A DNA stretch of 64,000 nucleotides from Leguminivora glycinivorella (GCF_023078275.1 NC_062991.1:3906001-3970000); one strand, 5' to 3'. Positions 42,546 to 53,922 are shown, counted from the stretch's first letter. Translations and numbers: made by a program. The notes: generated by a model from the sequence alone, not told the origin.

Positions 42546-42716
42546 GTACCTAATGTAAATGTAGGTTTCTTTTCGCTGCCTTTTGTTGCCTAGCAGAAAT
42601 TTTCACCAGCCGCCACTGTTAGTACTACTGGTAGTACACTACAGTAGCGTAAGTGTAAATGAGAATGTACCCATGTAAAGCCTGACCAGCGCCATGTCGC
42701 GGAATTTCATTAGAAC

Positions 42717-42872
42717 TCATCATCATCATCATATCAGCCCTTTATCGCCCACTGCTAAGCATAGGCCTCTAGTACGCCACTTCTCCCGGTCCTGGGCTAA
42801 TCTCATCCAGTTGTGACCCGCAGTTTTTCGCATGTCGTCGACCCAACGAGCCAACGGATGCCAGGCACTTAT
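42717..42872 (-). mobile_element. RTE-type retroposon end with (ATG)n tail
   Basis: On the minus strand a frame reads RWVDDMRKTAGHNWMRLAQD and then EKWR, ending after a short frame change in a TGATATGATGATGATGATG tail. This is the same family as 22128-22290 and is non-functional. Confidence 0.7.
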
Positions 42873-43321
42873 TACATTTGTTAGTGGTCACCATTCCGTT
42901 AACATTTTGGTCCACCTGCCATCACTCTGCCTAGCAACATGAACTTCATACTATACTGAACTGTCAATACATCAGAATAACAGCGTTGCGAGTCAGGCTG
43001 TAAATAGCATTTTTTGTACACAATTACGACAATAAATGAATGACGTGATTTAAACCAATAGACAACTAGATTAGAGTTTTTTTTAAACATTAATACAACA
43101 TACATAATTATACAAATTGACTTAATAAATAATATTCCACATAAGATACCTAAGGTGATAAACAAAACCATCTAGACTAAAGATAATTATTTAAATTAGA
43201 ATTAAGCTTTATTTACACAGACGATGAATATACATGTTTTAGGGTTAAGTAGGTAGGTATCGGAAGTATAAAACGGCAGGCATTGAGGGAAGGCATGGAT
43301 AAATTCGCGCACATCCAGCAG

Positions 43322-43395
43322 GCCTCCGTGGAGCAGTTGGAAGCGCAATGGCCCCGGCAAGGCCAGAGGTCGCAGGTTCGAGTGCTGCCGGAGGT
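43322..43395 (+). tRNA. tRNA-like sequence, probably a SINE head
   Basis: gcctccg and cggaggt can form a 7-bp acceptor stem. tggcc/ggcca form an anticodon stem around ccggcaa (GGC if it were decoded). The T-loop is ttcgagt with B-box form. The D stem and one T-stem pair are mismatched (gagc/gcgc and a G-G), so it is probably a pseudo-tRNA or SINE head rather than a working tRNA. Confidence 0.35.
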
Positions 43396-43399
43396 GTGA

Positions 43400-44740
43400 A
43401 TTTTTCCATTTTTCCTTTAATTTGAAAAAATATATAAAACGGCAATTACCGTCCGTCTGTCACCTGCTGTATCTCATGAATCGTGAATTAGACATTTGAA
43501 ATGTTCACAGATTTCAGTCGCCGCCGTAATAACAGGAAATACTAAAACAGAGTAAAATAAATATTTAAGTGGGGCTCCCATATAACATACCCGATTGTTT
43601 TAGATAATAAATAGTACGAAATCTTTCAAGTTCGACTCGCACTTGACCGTTTTTAATTACTCAATTCATTTAACTACACCAGACGCACTACTCATCTCGC
43701 TATATTATTGCTATCTACCTATGATCTATAGATCAAGCAGTGCCCGCTCGATCGCCGCCGCTTGCGCCCGCGCGCCACAGACAAGTGTCGGTCTAACTGT
43801 TGACAGTGTTTGTGTAAACGAATAATAAAAAGGTATAGCATATTTTTTTAAGCTGTGGCTTTTGTGGAGAAATGTGATAAGGACAAGCTTAGCTTGATGA
43901 GATTATTGAGATTTTGTATTTTGTGTTTGTATATTTTTTTGACTAATGATAAATGTATTTTAATTAAGGTAAGGTAGTTAAAAAGTTTTAGCGATAAATG
44001 CTTTTAAAAGTTATTATTACCTAAATAAATACAAATGAAAATTTAGAACACATATTATTTAGGGGCCAGATATGGCAAATAAAATTGTCCATCTATAAAA
44101 AAAAATGTAAATAATTAATTAATAGATATTGATAACATCAGACATATTAGAATAACCCCAAATTATTGCATAGATTGTATTACGCGATGATAAAATATAT
44201 TTACATACATGACAACATGTATTTAATATTTAGGTAATACTTAAAAAAATATATTGGTTCTGACTTTCTGAGAACAAGATTTTCAAGTCCATATAAAGCA
44301 AATTTCCGTGGGAAAATGAAATAATATTGAGGCGCTCATTTTTTTACAGACAGTTTGCACCTATACCAATCTGTTGAATATACAGTCATGCCCCTAAGGG
44401 TTTTAGTTTGTTTTATATATTTTTTTAAAACCCATGTTCTTATAATTGCCACGACGCGTCCAAACGCTCTCCCAGTTTAGAATTTTGTCCGTGACTTCAA
44501 AATTTACTGATTTTTGCTATTTCGAATCATGATTTCTCATGAATAAAGATATTATACACAACATATAAAATATACAACCAAATATAATATACTTTCTTCA
44601 ACAAAACCATCGATAACAGTTTTGTCCGGCCGATAAGTATAATTGCCGCGATTGTTAACAATCGAGCTCGTAGAACCCTAACTTGGGCTATGCACATCAC
44701 TATGGCACGGGCTGTGAGCCGTTAGGCCGGCAACAGACAG
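43400..44740. other. Unassigned AT-rich sequence
   Basis: I see no gene. A GC-rich patch at 43740-43790 (cgctcgatcgccgccgcttg) has no assigned function. Confidence 0.3.
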
Positions 44741-44744
44741 TCTT

Positions 44745-44862
44745 AAAAATTCATAATCTTAAAAAAAAATTGTATGCAAACTGACAGTTCAAACTGACAC
44801 TGACAGATCTGTCAGTGTCGGAGTTTGCATAGAACAAATCTTTTCTAAGATTATGAATTTTT
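44745..44862. repeat. 118-bp hairpin MITE
   Basis: aaaaattcataatctt and aagattatgaattttt are inverse ends. Within them tgcaaac/gtttgca pair, and the centre is the perfect 20-bp palindrome cactgacagatctgtcagtg. Confidence 0.65.
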
Positions 44863-45359
44863 CGCGCAAGACGGCGATGCGACGCATACGAAATCAAACC
44901 TTATCGTATGGAAGTATGAGACCTGCGGCGACTATGTCTTGCCCATGTGCTCGGCCAGTGTGCACGTCCGTAGTGTCAATTAACATAGGGGAAGTCCACG
45001 GAAGTATCTAATTGCCTTGACTTTGGTTTTTGATTTTTCTAATTCATGTCACCTCGCTTATTAATTTGCCTATTTTAATTAGCTTTATTCTGTATATTGT
45101 CACGAAAGCATAATGCTAGAATTAAACATATAAGAAATGTATTTATTAAATCGCATTTTTTCTCAAAAAATACCTTTTTCTCTAAGAGCCACGACTTTAA
45201 TTGCAGGGACTGTTCTAATTGCCATCGTATGATACGCTTGTTATGATTCCGTGCTTATCATTTACTTTTTGTCAGTTGACTCTATCTTTAAAAAAACATA
45301 AGGACTGCGAGTGAACATACTCGTACTAAGTATTATTTAGTAGATTAGAGTCTATTTGA
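44863..45359. other. Unassigned sequence
   Basis: The phrase 'taattgcc' recurs at 45010 and 45215, but I recognise no gene or repeat family. Confidence 0.3.
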
Positions 45360-45363
45360 TATA

Positions 45364-45710
45364 CAGAGTGGGGCCTGTAATAAAGGCGAAGAATTGAACT
45401 GTAGGCTATTCTCCTTATACTGATCAACATTTGTTCAGTGACTTATAAAAATTATGAAGTCTTTAAATTTTTGATTTTTCATACAAAATAAATATTAGCT
45501 TCAATGTACGCCATTATTGTTGTCATTGACGTTGTCTGTCACACTTTAGACTTAACAGAATTCGCAATACATTACCTCTTAGAAAAAACTTTCAAGGGCG
45601 ATAAAAGTCAAAATACAAGTTATTTTTAAAAGTCGCCGAAAAAATGTTGATCAGTATAAGGAGAGTAGCCTAGAGTTCAATTCTTCGCCTTTGTTACAGG
45701 CCCCACTCTG
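45364..45710. mobile_element. TA-type MITE with about 50-bp inverted ends
   Basis: cagagtggggcctgtaataa...gaattgaactgtaggcta at the left is mirrored by tagcctagagttcaattctt...ggccccactctg at the right, with TA repeats outside. It is the reference copy for the partial copies at 8011, 13795, 17400 and 19880. Tc1/mariner-type mobilisation is likely. Confidence 0.7.
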
Positions 45711-45814
45711 TATAACATAACAAAAAAAAAACTTAAAAAGGATTTATCTAATCGCCGAAACAATGTTCTAATTACGACGACTATAAAGTATGTTTAGTTT
45801 AAAAAAGTAGATTT

Positions 45815-46189
45815 GTGGATGTTCTATCGCACTGTCATAATGATTATTTTTATCAGTTACTTTTATTTTTCTCCTTTTTAATTGCATTGTTTCATAATAA
45901 GCAGGAAATTAAAAGGGTTGCGGAAATTTTTCTAATTAAAAAAAGTAGACCTATTACGCTAAACAATAATACTAATCCGATTAAGTTTTGTATCAACAGA
46001 AGGTTACCACACTACATTGCAAGTCATCTAAAATCTCGCAAGTGCTCACCTGGCTCGCCATCAAATTGTCATAAAGTTTGGCGAAAAGAATGTGAACAGT
46101 ACACATCATGCGCGTGCTCTGGCGTCATCCATATATTACGTCACAGTGTAAGGGGGGGGGGTCATACTAAATGTGACAATCCCTGTTAA
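45815..46189 (+). other. Unrecognised 124-codon open frame
   Basis: The frame opens with a hydrophobic segment (YQLLLFFSFLIALF) and later has a Cys-rich part (KCSPGSPSNCHKVWRKECEQ...CAC). Its last 23 codons run into the MITE at 46121, so the C-terminus is not original. No homology was recognised. It may be chance or a broken exon; nothing nearby supports expression. Confidence 0.15.
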
Positions 46190-46272
46190 AGGGATACAAA
46201 AAGCGTGACATAGGGGGGGGGGGGAGGGGTCCAAACCTGAAATTTGGTGTGACGTAATATGTGGATGATCCC
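46121..46272. mobile_element. MITE with ggcgtcatcc ends
   Basis: ggcgtcatccatatattacg and (inverse) cgtaatatgtggatgatccc form about 25-bp TIRs around two G-runs (46150-46160 and 46215-46225). The superfamily is uncertain. Confidence 0.65.
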
Positions 46273-46329
46273 TTGTCCCGATTGTAGCATTTTGAGTAGG
46301 TACCTAAATAACTACCATTCCATAACAGC

Positions 46330-46585
46330 TAACAATAACCTAACCACAAAATTAAAATTTTGAAAAAAACCCCGACATAGTGGACTGATTTTCATGAAGA
46401 TGGCTAAGAACACTCCCGATTAATTAAGCTTCCAAACAAAAAAAAAACTAAATCTTAATCGGTTCATCCGCTTGGGAGCTACGATGCCTCAGACAGACAC
46501 ACACACAGACAGACAATCAGATAGATATACAGACACGTAAAACAACCCCGTCGTTTTTGCAACGGGCTGCTTAAAAAAGGAAAAC
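46330..46585 (-). repeat. (CAGA)-containing dispersed repeat
   Basis: An inverted copy of the 905/41479 family: gactgattttcatgaagatg, ctaaatcttaatcggttcat, a CAGACA run and ccgtcgtttttgcaacggg. Confidence 0.65.
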
Positions 46586-46769
46586 CTACATACGTAATGT
46601 GAATTAAAATAACAAATCCAGACTAATTGCCATTTTAGCGCGACGCATTGGCTCATGGCGTAAATTTATAATTCACACTTTGACGACTTTTTAAATTACT
46701 CACACTGCATTTATCGCGGTATGTTGGTTTTCGTTGCTACGAAAGAAAATGCATCTAATTTGCATTCAC

Positions 46770-47012
46770 ATGAGAGAAAATACAACCAGTTTTCATGTTC
46801 GTTCAACAAGTTTTTTGGTTAAAATAGCGCCTACGTGCTCTTTGGTTTAAACAACAAGCTACTTATCATTTAAATCAGCAATATATTTGAATCAACAAGT
46901 CGATTTTATAAAAACAACCTGACACATATTGTTTTAAACATACGTTTGGCTGATTCAAACGGATAAACCGCAACAAGTCGAACTTGTTAAATTCACAATG
47001 CAAATTTCTCTC
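46770..47012 (+). mobile_element. TA-type MITE (CACTGAGAG family) with altered ends
   Basis: The interior is nearly identical to 39043-39291. The termini read atgagagaaaat and atttctctcat, so the outermost bases differ or are lost. Confidence 0.7.
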
Positions 47013-47046
47013 ATGCACTTTTAAAATTACATCGACGCACCTCATA

Positions 47047-47190
47047 TCTATACTAATGTTATTAATGGGAAAGTGAGTGTGTCTGTTTGTTTGTCCGTCT
47101 TTCACGGCAAAACGGATTGAAGGGATGGAGAGTGACATAGGCTACTTTTTGTCTCTTTCTAACGCGAACGAAGCCGAGGGCAAAAGCTAG
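47047..47190 (+). mobile_element. Small non-autonomous Helitron
   Basis: It starts TCTATACTAATGTTATTAAT and ends gaagccgagggcaaaagctag before T. An internal deletion removes the gcgacgaattgacgtg part found in other copies. Confidence 0.75.
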
Positions 47191-47462
47191 TTATAAATAA
47201 AATTATGGTTTGCACACTGACAAGAAAAATATTATAAACATAGTTATCCCTTTCCAACCGTAACTATTTGAACCAAATATTATTATTATTTATTATTTAT
47301 TTATTAGTAAAAACATGTTTACCATTACAGTTGCGTCCAACCGTAACTATTTGAACCAAATCTAATATTCGTTCTAAATAACAAAGAGTTTTTATTAATA
47401 TAAAAAAAAATTACAATATACCTACTAAAGTACACTCATCATTAAAAAATAAAATAATTTAA

Positions 47463-47628
47463 TTGTGGCGTAGGCGAGAGGCTGGCAGCCTGTCACTGCA
47501 ATGTCACAATTTGGATTTCTTTCAACCCCTTTTTGCCAAGAGTGGCACTGAATCTTAGTAGTTCATGTGCTCTGCCTACGCCTTTATGGGATACAGGCGT
47601 GATTATATGTATGTATGTATGTACACTC
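47463..47628 (+). mobile_element. Retroposon 3' end with (TATG)n tail
   Basis: gtggcgtaggcgagaggctg, gccaagagtggcactgaatc and gggatacaggcgtgattata lead to tgtatgtatgtatgta. A second copy is at 60555-60715. The parent is unknown. Confidence 0.65.
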
Positions 47629-47892
47629 TCCATTGAACCTAAAACCTCGATTCACTCGATTGATAAACGAACCAGAACCACTAACTAGAACCCAACAGGA
47701 AAAATGACTCACGTGAATCATGTACTAGTTTATTTACATTTAATGTATAACAATCAATGCATTATTCGATTACTATGCAACTACAATTATCAATGACATC
47801 GATGATAAGTCATAATAAAATATGTAATTTGTTTTACAAGGGGGCAAAGTTGTTTGACCGCACGTGCCATTGACTATCTTATACCTGAAATT

Positions 47893-48222
47893 CATCACCC
47901 TCATCCTCCTTGCGTTATCCCAGCTTACGGCTCATGGGAGCCTGGAGTCCGCTTTGACAACTAATCCCAAGGTTTGGCGTAGGCACTAGTTTTACGAAAG
48001 CCAACCCGAAGGGTAACCTTCCAACCCGAAGGGTAACTAGACTAGGCCTTATTGGAATTAGTCCGGTTTCCTCACATCTTCCTTCACCGAAAAGCGACTG
48101 GCAAATATCAAATGACATGACATTTCGCACATAAGTTCTGAAAAACTCATTGGTACGAGCCGGGGTTCGAACCCGCGACCTCCGGATCGAAAGTCGCACG
48201 TGTTTACCGCTAGGCCTTATAC
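47893..48222 (-). mobile_element. tRNA-derived SINE
   Basis: On the minus strand it runs from ggcctagcggtaaacacg (A box) and gggttcgaaccccggctcgt-type B box to ggcaaattt-free tail sequences, ending in the aaggaggatgagg tail at 47893. The region 48000-48045 has a small internal duplication (ccaacccgaagggtaac). Confidence 0.7.
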
Positions 48223-48383
48223 CTGAAATTAATCTTTATTTTATAGTCCTTTAACCCTCTTCTGGACGTGTCTACATTAAAGACGTATACTTAGTTTTGA
48301 CTTTGACCTCCGTGTAAAATTACGTAGTTTTGAGTTTGACCCACGTTTAAATAAATAAATATTGGGGACACCTTACACATACC

Positions 48384-48800
48384 AATGAGGATCGAGTATT
48401 ATAGAGAGTTACTGTCAGTAAAATCGTCACTACTTTTAAAAAATCTCGTATCTACGCTGTCAGTAAGTATATGCATTCCATACATACTTACTACAATTTT
48501 CTTTTCATTGACAGACGAAGATACAAGTTTTTTTAAAAGTAGTGACGAAATGTATAATCACAGTGCATAGACTGCCATCTATCGACACAGGCTTGAAACT
48601 TTTGAACCTCAGTTTTGACAATTTGGCCCATATTGTTAGCTTGATATGTGTTAAAATGTCAAAATATTAATATTAGTGCCATTTAGCCGAGCGTTTCCCA
48701 AAGGTGTAACGCCATTTAGGCCACCGTAACTTTTTCTCTAGGGCTTTGAGGTACGTTTTTTTCTTAGACTTTATCTTAGCCGTTATTTATATAAGAGTTA
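48384..48800 (+). repeat. Dispersed repeat, third of three copies, with nested MITE
   Basis: This is the 4095-type repeat (aggatcgagtattatagaga ... ttcttagactttatct), interrupted at 48425-48548 by a hairpin MITE. Confidence 0.6.
48425..48548. mobile_element. Hairpin MITE with tcgtcactac ends
   Basis: tcgtcactacttttaaaaaa and ttttttaaaagtagtgacga are inverse. The interior has gtatatgcattccatacata. A second copy is at 53560-53703. Confidence 0.7.
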
Positions 48801-48857
48801 CATATATCTTTGCACAGACTTAACCCCAAAGCAAAGCTTGTACTATGGTGCTAAGCA

Positions 48858-49036
48858 ACGATATACATTAGGTACATAAATAGATAAATAAATACATAAA
48901 TATGCTTACATAGAAAACATCCATGACTCAGGAACAAATATCTGTGCTCATCACACAAACAAATGTCCTTACCTGGGATTCGAACCCTGGACCGCGGCTT
49001 AGCAGGCAGGGTCACTACCGACTGAGCCAGACCGGT
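48858..49036 (-). mobile_element. tRNA-derived SINE, second family
   Basis: The minus-strand head is accggtctggctcagtcggt with B box gggttcgaatcccaggtaag, followed by tttgtttgtgtgatgagcac and an (AAATA)-like tail. A truncated plus-strand copy lies at 49488. Confidence 0.7.
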
Positions 49037-49487
49037 CGTAAATGACTTAGTTTTGAGTTAGACCAACGTTTAAAATGAATTAGTTTTGAGTTTGACCCAT
49101 GTTTATCCTACACGTAAAGTAGGTAGATGTGTTGTAAATAGGAATATGTACTGTCAGTGACTCATTAAATATCTAAATAATAAACATAAACTCATTATAT
49201 AAACGTTTTTGTTATCATAAGCGCGTATTACATCAGCATTCGTTTATAAAAACTTAAATATCTTAAAGTCATATTTTTTAGCTCTCAAATACAATATGAC
49301 ATGTGATTGATAATGTCAATATGTAAGAGTGAGATGACTTTCACCTCTCACTTTCACGATTACTACATGCAATAATGTTATGGGTTACTTATTCAATTAA
49401 TAGTAGGTAGGTACCTAAGATAAAATTTTATGTCAAAATGTCACGCTCAAATGAACAGACCGACAACATTTTGAAGATTGGTCCGGT

Positions 49488-49570
49488 CTGGCCAAGCGGG
49501 TGTCTGACGAGTGATCCTGCCTGTTAAGCCGCGGTCCTGAGTTCTAATCCCAGTAAGGGCATCTATTTGT
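49488..49570 (+). mobile_element. Truncated SINE head, second family
   Basis: ccggtctggccaagcgggtg and gttctaatcccagtaagggc match the head of 48858-49036 inverted. The B box is degraded. Confidence 0.6.
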
Positions 49571-49575
49571 GTGAT

Positions 49576-49866
49576 GAGAGTCGACTTCTATAGTTATAGA
49601 AGTCGACTCTCATCTCAAAAAAATCTTGTACCAATAAGTATCTACATTTTTGGCATAACGTTACTTTAAAACCCGTGCGGTGACAGGTTAAGAATTTCAC
49701 TACCCCTTTCCTTCCAAGATAATTATCTTAAGAATTTCACTACCCCGTTCCTTCCAAGATAATTATCTTGGAAGGAACGGGGTAGTGAAATTCTTAACTT
49801 GTCACCGCACGGGTTTTAAAGTAACGTTATGCCAAAAATGTAAATATTGGTACAAGATTTTTTTGC
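49576..49866. repeat. Composite palindrome with internal 40-bp duplication
   Basis: A short palindrome gagtcgacttctatagttat... (49576-49613) abuts a large one: caaaaaaatcttgtacca... (from about 49617) mirrors ...ggtacaagatttttttg (to about 49866). Inside, aagaatttcactacccc...attatctt occurs twice in tandem. Confidence 0.7.
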
Positions 49867-49911
49867 TCTGTACTTTTCTTGCCACAGACAATTTAATACT
49901 CATGCAGAAAA

Positions 49912-50100
49912 TCCATACTAATATTATAAATGGGAAAGTGTGTGTGTCTTTTTGTTTGTTCATCTTTCACGGCAAAACGGAGCGACGAATTGACGTGATT
50001 TTTTATGTGGAGATAGTTGAAGGGATGGAGAGTATTGGAGAGTGACATAGGCTACTTTTTGTCTCTTTCTAACGCGAGCGAAGCCGCGGGCAAAAGATAG
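49912..50100 (+). mobile_element. Small non-autonomous Helitron
   Basis: It starts TCCATACTAATATTATAAAT and ends gaagccgcgggcaaaagatag before T, so CTAG has become ATAG. It holds the full gcgacgaattgacgtgattt interior. Confidence 0.75.
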
Positions 50101-50352
50101 TAGTATATAAACCCTCAATATAATTATGTTTCGTTGTTTCATCACAGAGTTCCCATGGCCCTCTCGTCTTCATCATGAGAACATAATCATAATATGTTTA
50201 TCATAATAATTGGTTCAATATTGTATCACATCATTAAAAGATCATTTAATTTGTATTGTAGGTATATGCAAAATTTGATCTCAATCAGATAATTGGTCAA
50301 ATTTAACCTTTGCCTTTTGACCTAAGTTACTTAGTTTATATTTGACCATTTT

Positions 50353-50938
50353 TAGGGTTCCGTAGCCAAAATGGCAAAAACGGAACCCTTATAGTTTCGT
50401 CATGTCCGTCTGTCCGTCTGTCCGTCTGTCCGTCTGTCCGTCTGTCACAGCCGATTTACTCGGAAACTATAAGTACTACAGTGATGAAATTTGATGGGAA
50501 TATGTGTTGTATGAACCGCTACAAAATTATGACACTAAATAGTAAAAAAAAGAATTGGGGGTGGGGCCCCCCATACATGTAACTGAGGGATGAAAATTTT
50601 TTTTTCGATGTACATACCCGTGTGGGGTATCAATGGAAAGGTCTTTTAAAATGATATAAAGTTTTCTAAAAAACATTTTTCTTAAAGTGAACGGTTTTTG
50701 AGATATCAGCTCTCAAAGTCGTAAAAAGTATGTCCCCCCCCCTCTATTTTTATAACTACGGGGTATAAAATTCTAAAAAAAATAGAGGTGATGCATGCTA
50801 ATTAACTCTTTCAACGATTTTTGGTTTGATCAAAGTATCTCTTATAGTTTTTGAGATAGGTTGATTTAACTGTAATTTTGGTTTGCTGCTACGGAACCCT
50901 TTGTGCGCGAGCCCGACTCGCACTTGGCCGGTTTTTGA
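50353..50938 (-). repeat. High-copy repeat (17702 family), diverged, with (GTCC/GTCT) block
   Basis: An inverted relative of 17702-18268: tagggttccgtagccaaaat at one end and gacttgcact-type gcccgactcgcacttggccg at the other, with a tccgtctg run at 50405-50445. The middle differs from the other two copies, so it is another subfamily. Confidence 0.65.
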
Positions 50939-51002
50939 TTAATTTACAACTGCAAGGCAAGTTAAGAAAAAGCTTATAGAATTCTCATTTATAATCCCAA
51001 CT

Positions 51003-51140
51003 AAGTCCGTTTTCACATTATCCGATCCGATATTGAATGTCGGGAGGAGTTCAATAGAAAAAATCCAAGATAGGGCCTGAAATGTATGGGATATCGGTCC
51101 GACATCCGATATTGGATCGGGTAATGTGAAAACGCAGTAA
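51003..51140. mobile_element. MITE with gtccgttttcacattatcc ends, copy 3
   Basis: taagtccgttttcacattat and ggtaatgtgaaaacgcagta are inverse, with gatatcgg palindromes inside. Confidence 0.65.
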
Positions 51141-51955
51141 AGATGACCCAGTGGAAAGGACGATAGTCACGTAACGTAATAGTTCGATTCCCGGCTCGGC
51201 TGCCGGTGGAAATTCACTTGTTTTTCATCAAAAAAAGTTTATACCGAAGAAGCTGTGAAATTTATAGTATCAAAGTCATCATTTTTTTTTTTGCAATTAA
51301 GTCTCATGAAAATCGGGGAGGTATAATATTGCAAACTCGAGTCTGTAAATGACTGGCAAGCCGTCGCGATTTAACTATAACACTCTGGTTCGCAATATTT
51401 AACTTACGAGTCATATATCGTATCTGTTTCAAGTTTATTTAGTCATCATGCTATATTTTCATGTATTTTATCATCATCGCGGAGATGATAATGACGACCC
51501 AAAAGTCGAATATCATTCGACGCATATTTATGGAGTTTTGATACCCTACATAAGTTTATCATGTCCAAGTTATCTAAACTATATTTTTGCATGATTACAG
51601 TTAATATTGCAATATTTTAACCTATTTCATCATGATACAAAACTATATCAAGTGTACTGCGTAGGTACAGTCGGCATTAAACGTACGGAACAAACAACGC
51701 ATTAGAAGTAACCATTCTGTCTCTAATAATTTGTTTAACTTCCTTGCCTTGAAACCTTCGCAACGCTTAAGATTTCACTTTTCGAACCACTCGCTATGCT
51801 CGCAGTTCAATAATAGAATTCGCTTGCTCGGGGATCAGTATTGGCACGTGCGGATAAACAACTTTGCCTTTGTATTAACTATTATCATATTAATTTATAT
51901 TACATGAAAAAGTAATTAGTGATTTCTCATGACTGCTTATTTTTTTCTAGGTTAT
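51141..51955. other. Unassigned AT-rich sequence
   Basis: Only a scrap related to 38297-38749 is seen at 51780-51875 (aaccactcgctatgctcgca, caactttgcc). No gene. Confidence 0.3.
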
Positions 51956-52113
51956 ACATCGTGTTTTTATTGAATTACGTTAACTTCGGCATTTACAGTT
52001 AAGTCCAATATAGGAAACCGATTAGCATAGGTACCTATTAGTTAGTTTTTTTAATTCGTAACTTTTTTCTGAAAAACACCTTACACCCGCGATAGATGTT
52101 ACATCAGTTGCTG

Positions 52114-52278
52114 GGTACGTAGCCGAATGGCACAAACGCTCACGAAACGCTCACGAAACGTAACGCTCGTAGATATCTATCTCTATCGCTCTTGCGTATT
52201 GGCGTGACAGAGCCAGACTACCTTTCGCGGCGTTTCGTTTTCGTTTCGCGTCGCAGAAATGCCATTCGGCTACGGCAC
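52114..52278 (+). mobile_element. MITE with CTG target duplication (GCCGAATGGC family)
   Basis: 165 bp between CTG at 52111-52113 and 52279-52281. Full interior with acgaaacgctcacgaaacgt and ggcgtgacagagccagacta. Confidence 0.8.
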
Positions 52279-52378
52279 CTGTTCAGAAACGGGCTTTGTG
52301 TTTTTGATATGCGATTGACATGTCATAGTTTTGACACTTACTTAGTGTGAGTTTATTGTAAAGCTCGTTTCTCAACAG

Positions 52379-52637
52379 CAATAGGCTAGTTTCCTATACT
52401 TAAAATATAATATTTTATGCAGTTCACGAAATAAAGCACCATATAATTAGAAGAAATATATGGACAGTAGTTATGTTTAAACATAATTTCTATTTGATAA
52501 GTCAAAGAGAAAGAAATAAAGTAAATGAATTGGCCGTGACGTCACTCCTCAGTATTTCATAGTATTTCCATATTAGCAAATCGTTTTGACAGTTCTTAAA
52601 AAGAAGCTGATTTGACTAGTAGGAAACTAGCCTATTG
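52379..52637. mobile_element. MITE with aataggctagtttccta ends
   Basis: aataggctagtttccta and its exact inverse taggaaactagcctatt form 17-bp TIRs about 225 bp apart. A target duplication is not clear. Confidence 0.65.
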
Positions 52638-52830
52638 AAGTAACATCTATCGCAGGTGTATGGTTTAAAAAAATACGAATTTAAGGAAACTAACTATGCC
52701 ATTCTGTTTCCTAATAATGGACCTAACTATATACGAAGTTAACGGAATTCAATAAAAACACGGTGTATAATTTCTTAGTTTGTACTAAAATGTAATTAAA
52801 TGTAACTGTTTCTTAGTTTATTAGTTTGTT

Positions 52831-52900
52831 ATAAATGAGTTCCACTGAAATCTAACACTGAGATTGTTCTCAGTGTTAGATTTCAGCGGAACTCATTTAT
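52831..52900. repeat. 70-nt near-perfect hairpin
   Basis: Two 33-nt arms (52831-52863 and 52868-52900) with one mismatch are joined by a 4-nt loop ttgt. The form fits a tiny MITE; a small-RNA precursor is possible, but the loop is unusually short for a microRNA. Confidence 0.6.
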
Positions 52901-53148
52901 TTCATAAAGAAGTAACACATACTAGACAATTTATCTTGTCAATAAGACATGATATATCTAAATCTAGATTATATGACACTGTCCGTGACAAGAAATAAAC
53001 ATAATCCATCTTTTTCATTGATTATGATCTGATTTCTCTTTATTATCAAAGCCTTGAATTTTTTACTTGCAAAAAATAAGGCACTGGCTTTGATAAGACT
53101 TGCTTTGAGGCTTGAGTCCTTCAGATCTAGTATCAAGACTATCAAGCA

Positions 53149-53357
53149 TAGTGATGTGCAAGTTGCGGAAACTTTCCAAAAAAATCTTAAATTTCATGAA
53201 AAATTCACGAAAGTTTCACGAAAAATAAAGGGAATTTAAATTTATGAAATGGAAAGTTTCCATCCATACAATTGTCCATACAAAGAATGGAAAGTTTCCG
53301 AAGTTTTCCTATGTGAAAATTTCAGAAATTTGGAAACTTTCCGTCGGCACATCAGTA
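53149..53357. mobile_element. 209-bp hAT-type MITE, copy 1
   Basis: tagtgatgtgcaag... and ...ggcacatcagta are the ends. The exact 8-bp duplication ATCAAGCA lies at 53141-53148 and 53358-53365. Interior ggaaactttcc palindromes. Twin at 60289. Confidence 0.8.
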
Positions 53358-53559
53358 ATCAAGCAAGACAATTTCTCCACATTCTCAAGAGTAAGCCCAT
53401 TTATAATAAAAAAAAAAAAAAAATTATTCTTATCATTATTAATATCATCTTTCGCAGATGTTCCTGACTGATTGCTTAGATTCTATGTAAAATACCTATG
53501 CAAAATTATCCCAATTCTTCCGTATTTTTTTTTAATTGATAATCCTATGTGTGACATAT

Positions 53560-53703
53560 CGTCACTACATTTAAAAAATCTCTTATCTCACGCTGTTCCT
53601 CAAAGTTAAAACGCAGTAAGTCTATATGCATTCCATACATACTTACTACAATTTTCTTTTCATTGACAGACGAAGATATAAATTTTCTTAAAAGTAGTGA
53701 CGA
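53560..53703. mobile_element. Hairpin MITE with tcgtcactac ends, copy 2
   Basis: tcgtcactacatttaaaaaa and cttaaaagtagtgacga are inverse. It shares gcattccatacatacttact with 48425-48548 and has an additional 20 bp near 53600. Confidence 0.7.
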
Positions 53704-53922
53704 TATTAAAATTACTTCCATAAAGCAAACATAAAGCAGCAAACGCAAATAAAATACATAAAAGTATTTCGGGTATTGGTAGTCTATTCTTTAGTATGGC
53801 TTGATTATTTGGGGAAATGCAATAGGTCAGTTAGTATAGGGTAAATGTAGTTTTATCTCATATTCATACAGAAAATAAAAAGGTGTCGATATAAATACAG
53901 CTACAGCCTATAATTAAATCTA

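Larger units (their letters stand above)
51960..52775. mobile_element. Long-inverted-repeat element with nested MITEs
   Basis: About 130-bp imperfect arms, from atcgtgtttttattgaatta...cgcgatagatgttac at the left to gtaacatctatcgcaggtgt...aaacacggtgtat at the right, mirror each other. The loop holds a CTG-target MITE (52114-52278) and another MITE (52379-52637). Confidence 0.6.

Noticed and set aside
43245..43445. 66-codon frame with PAALEPATSGLAG
   Set aside because: This is the usual translation of a tRNA-like SINE head in antisense.
45815..46189. Novel Cys-rich gene
   Set aside because: Listed only as an unrecognised frame because its end overlaps a MITE and nothing supports expression.
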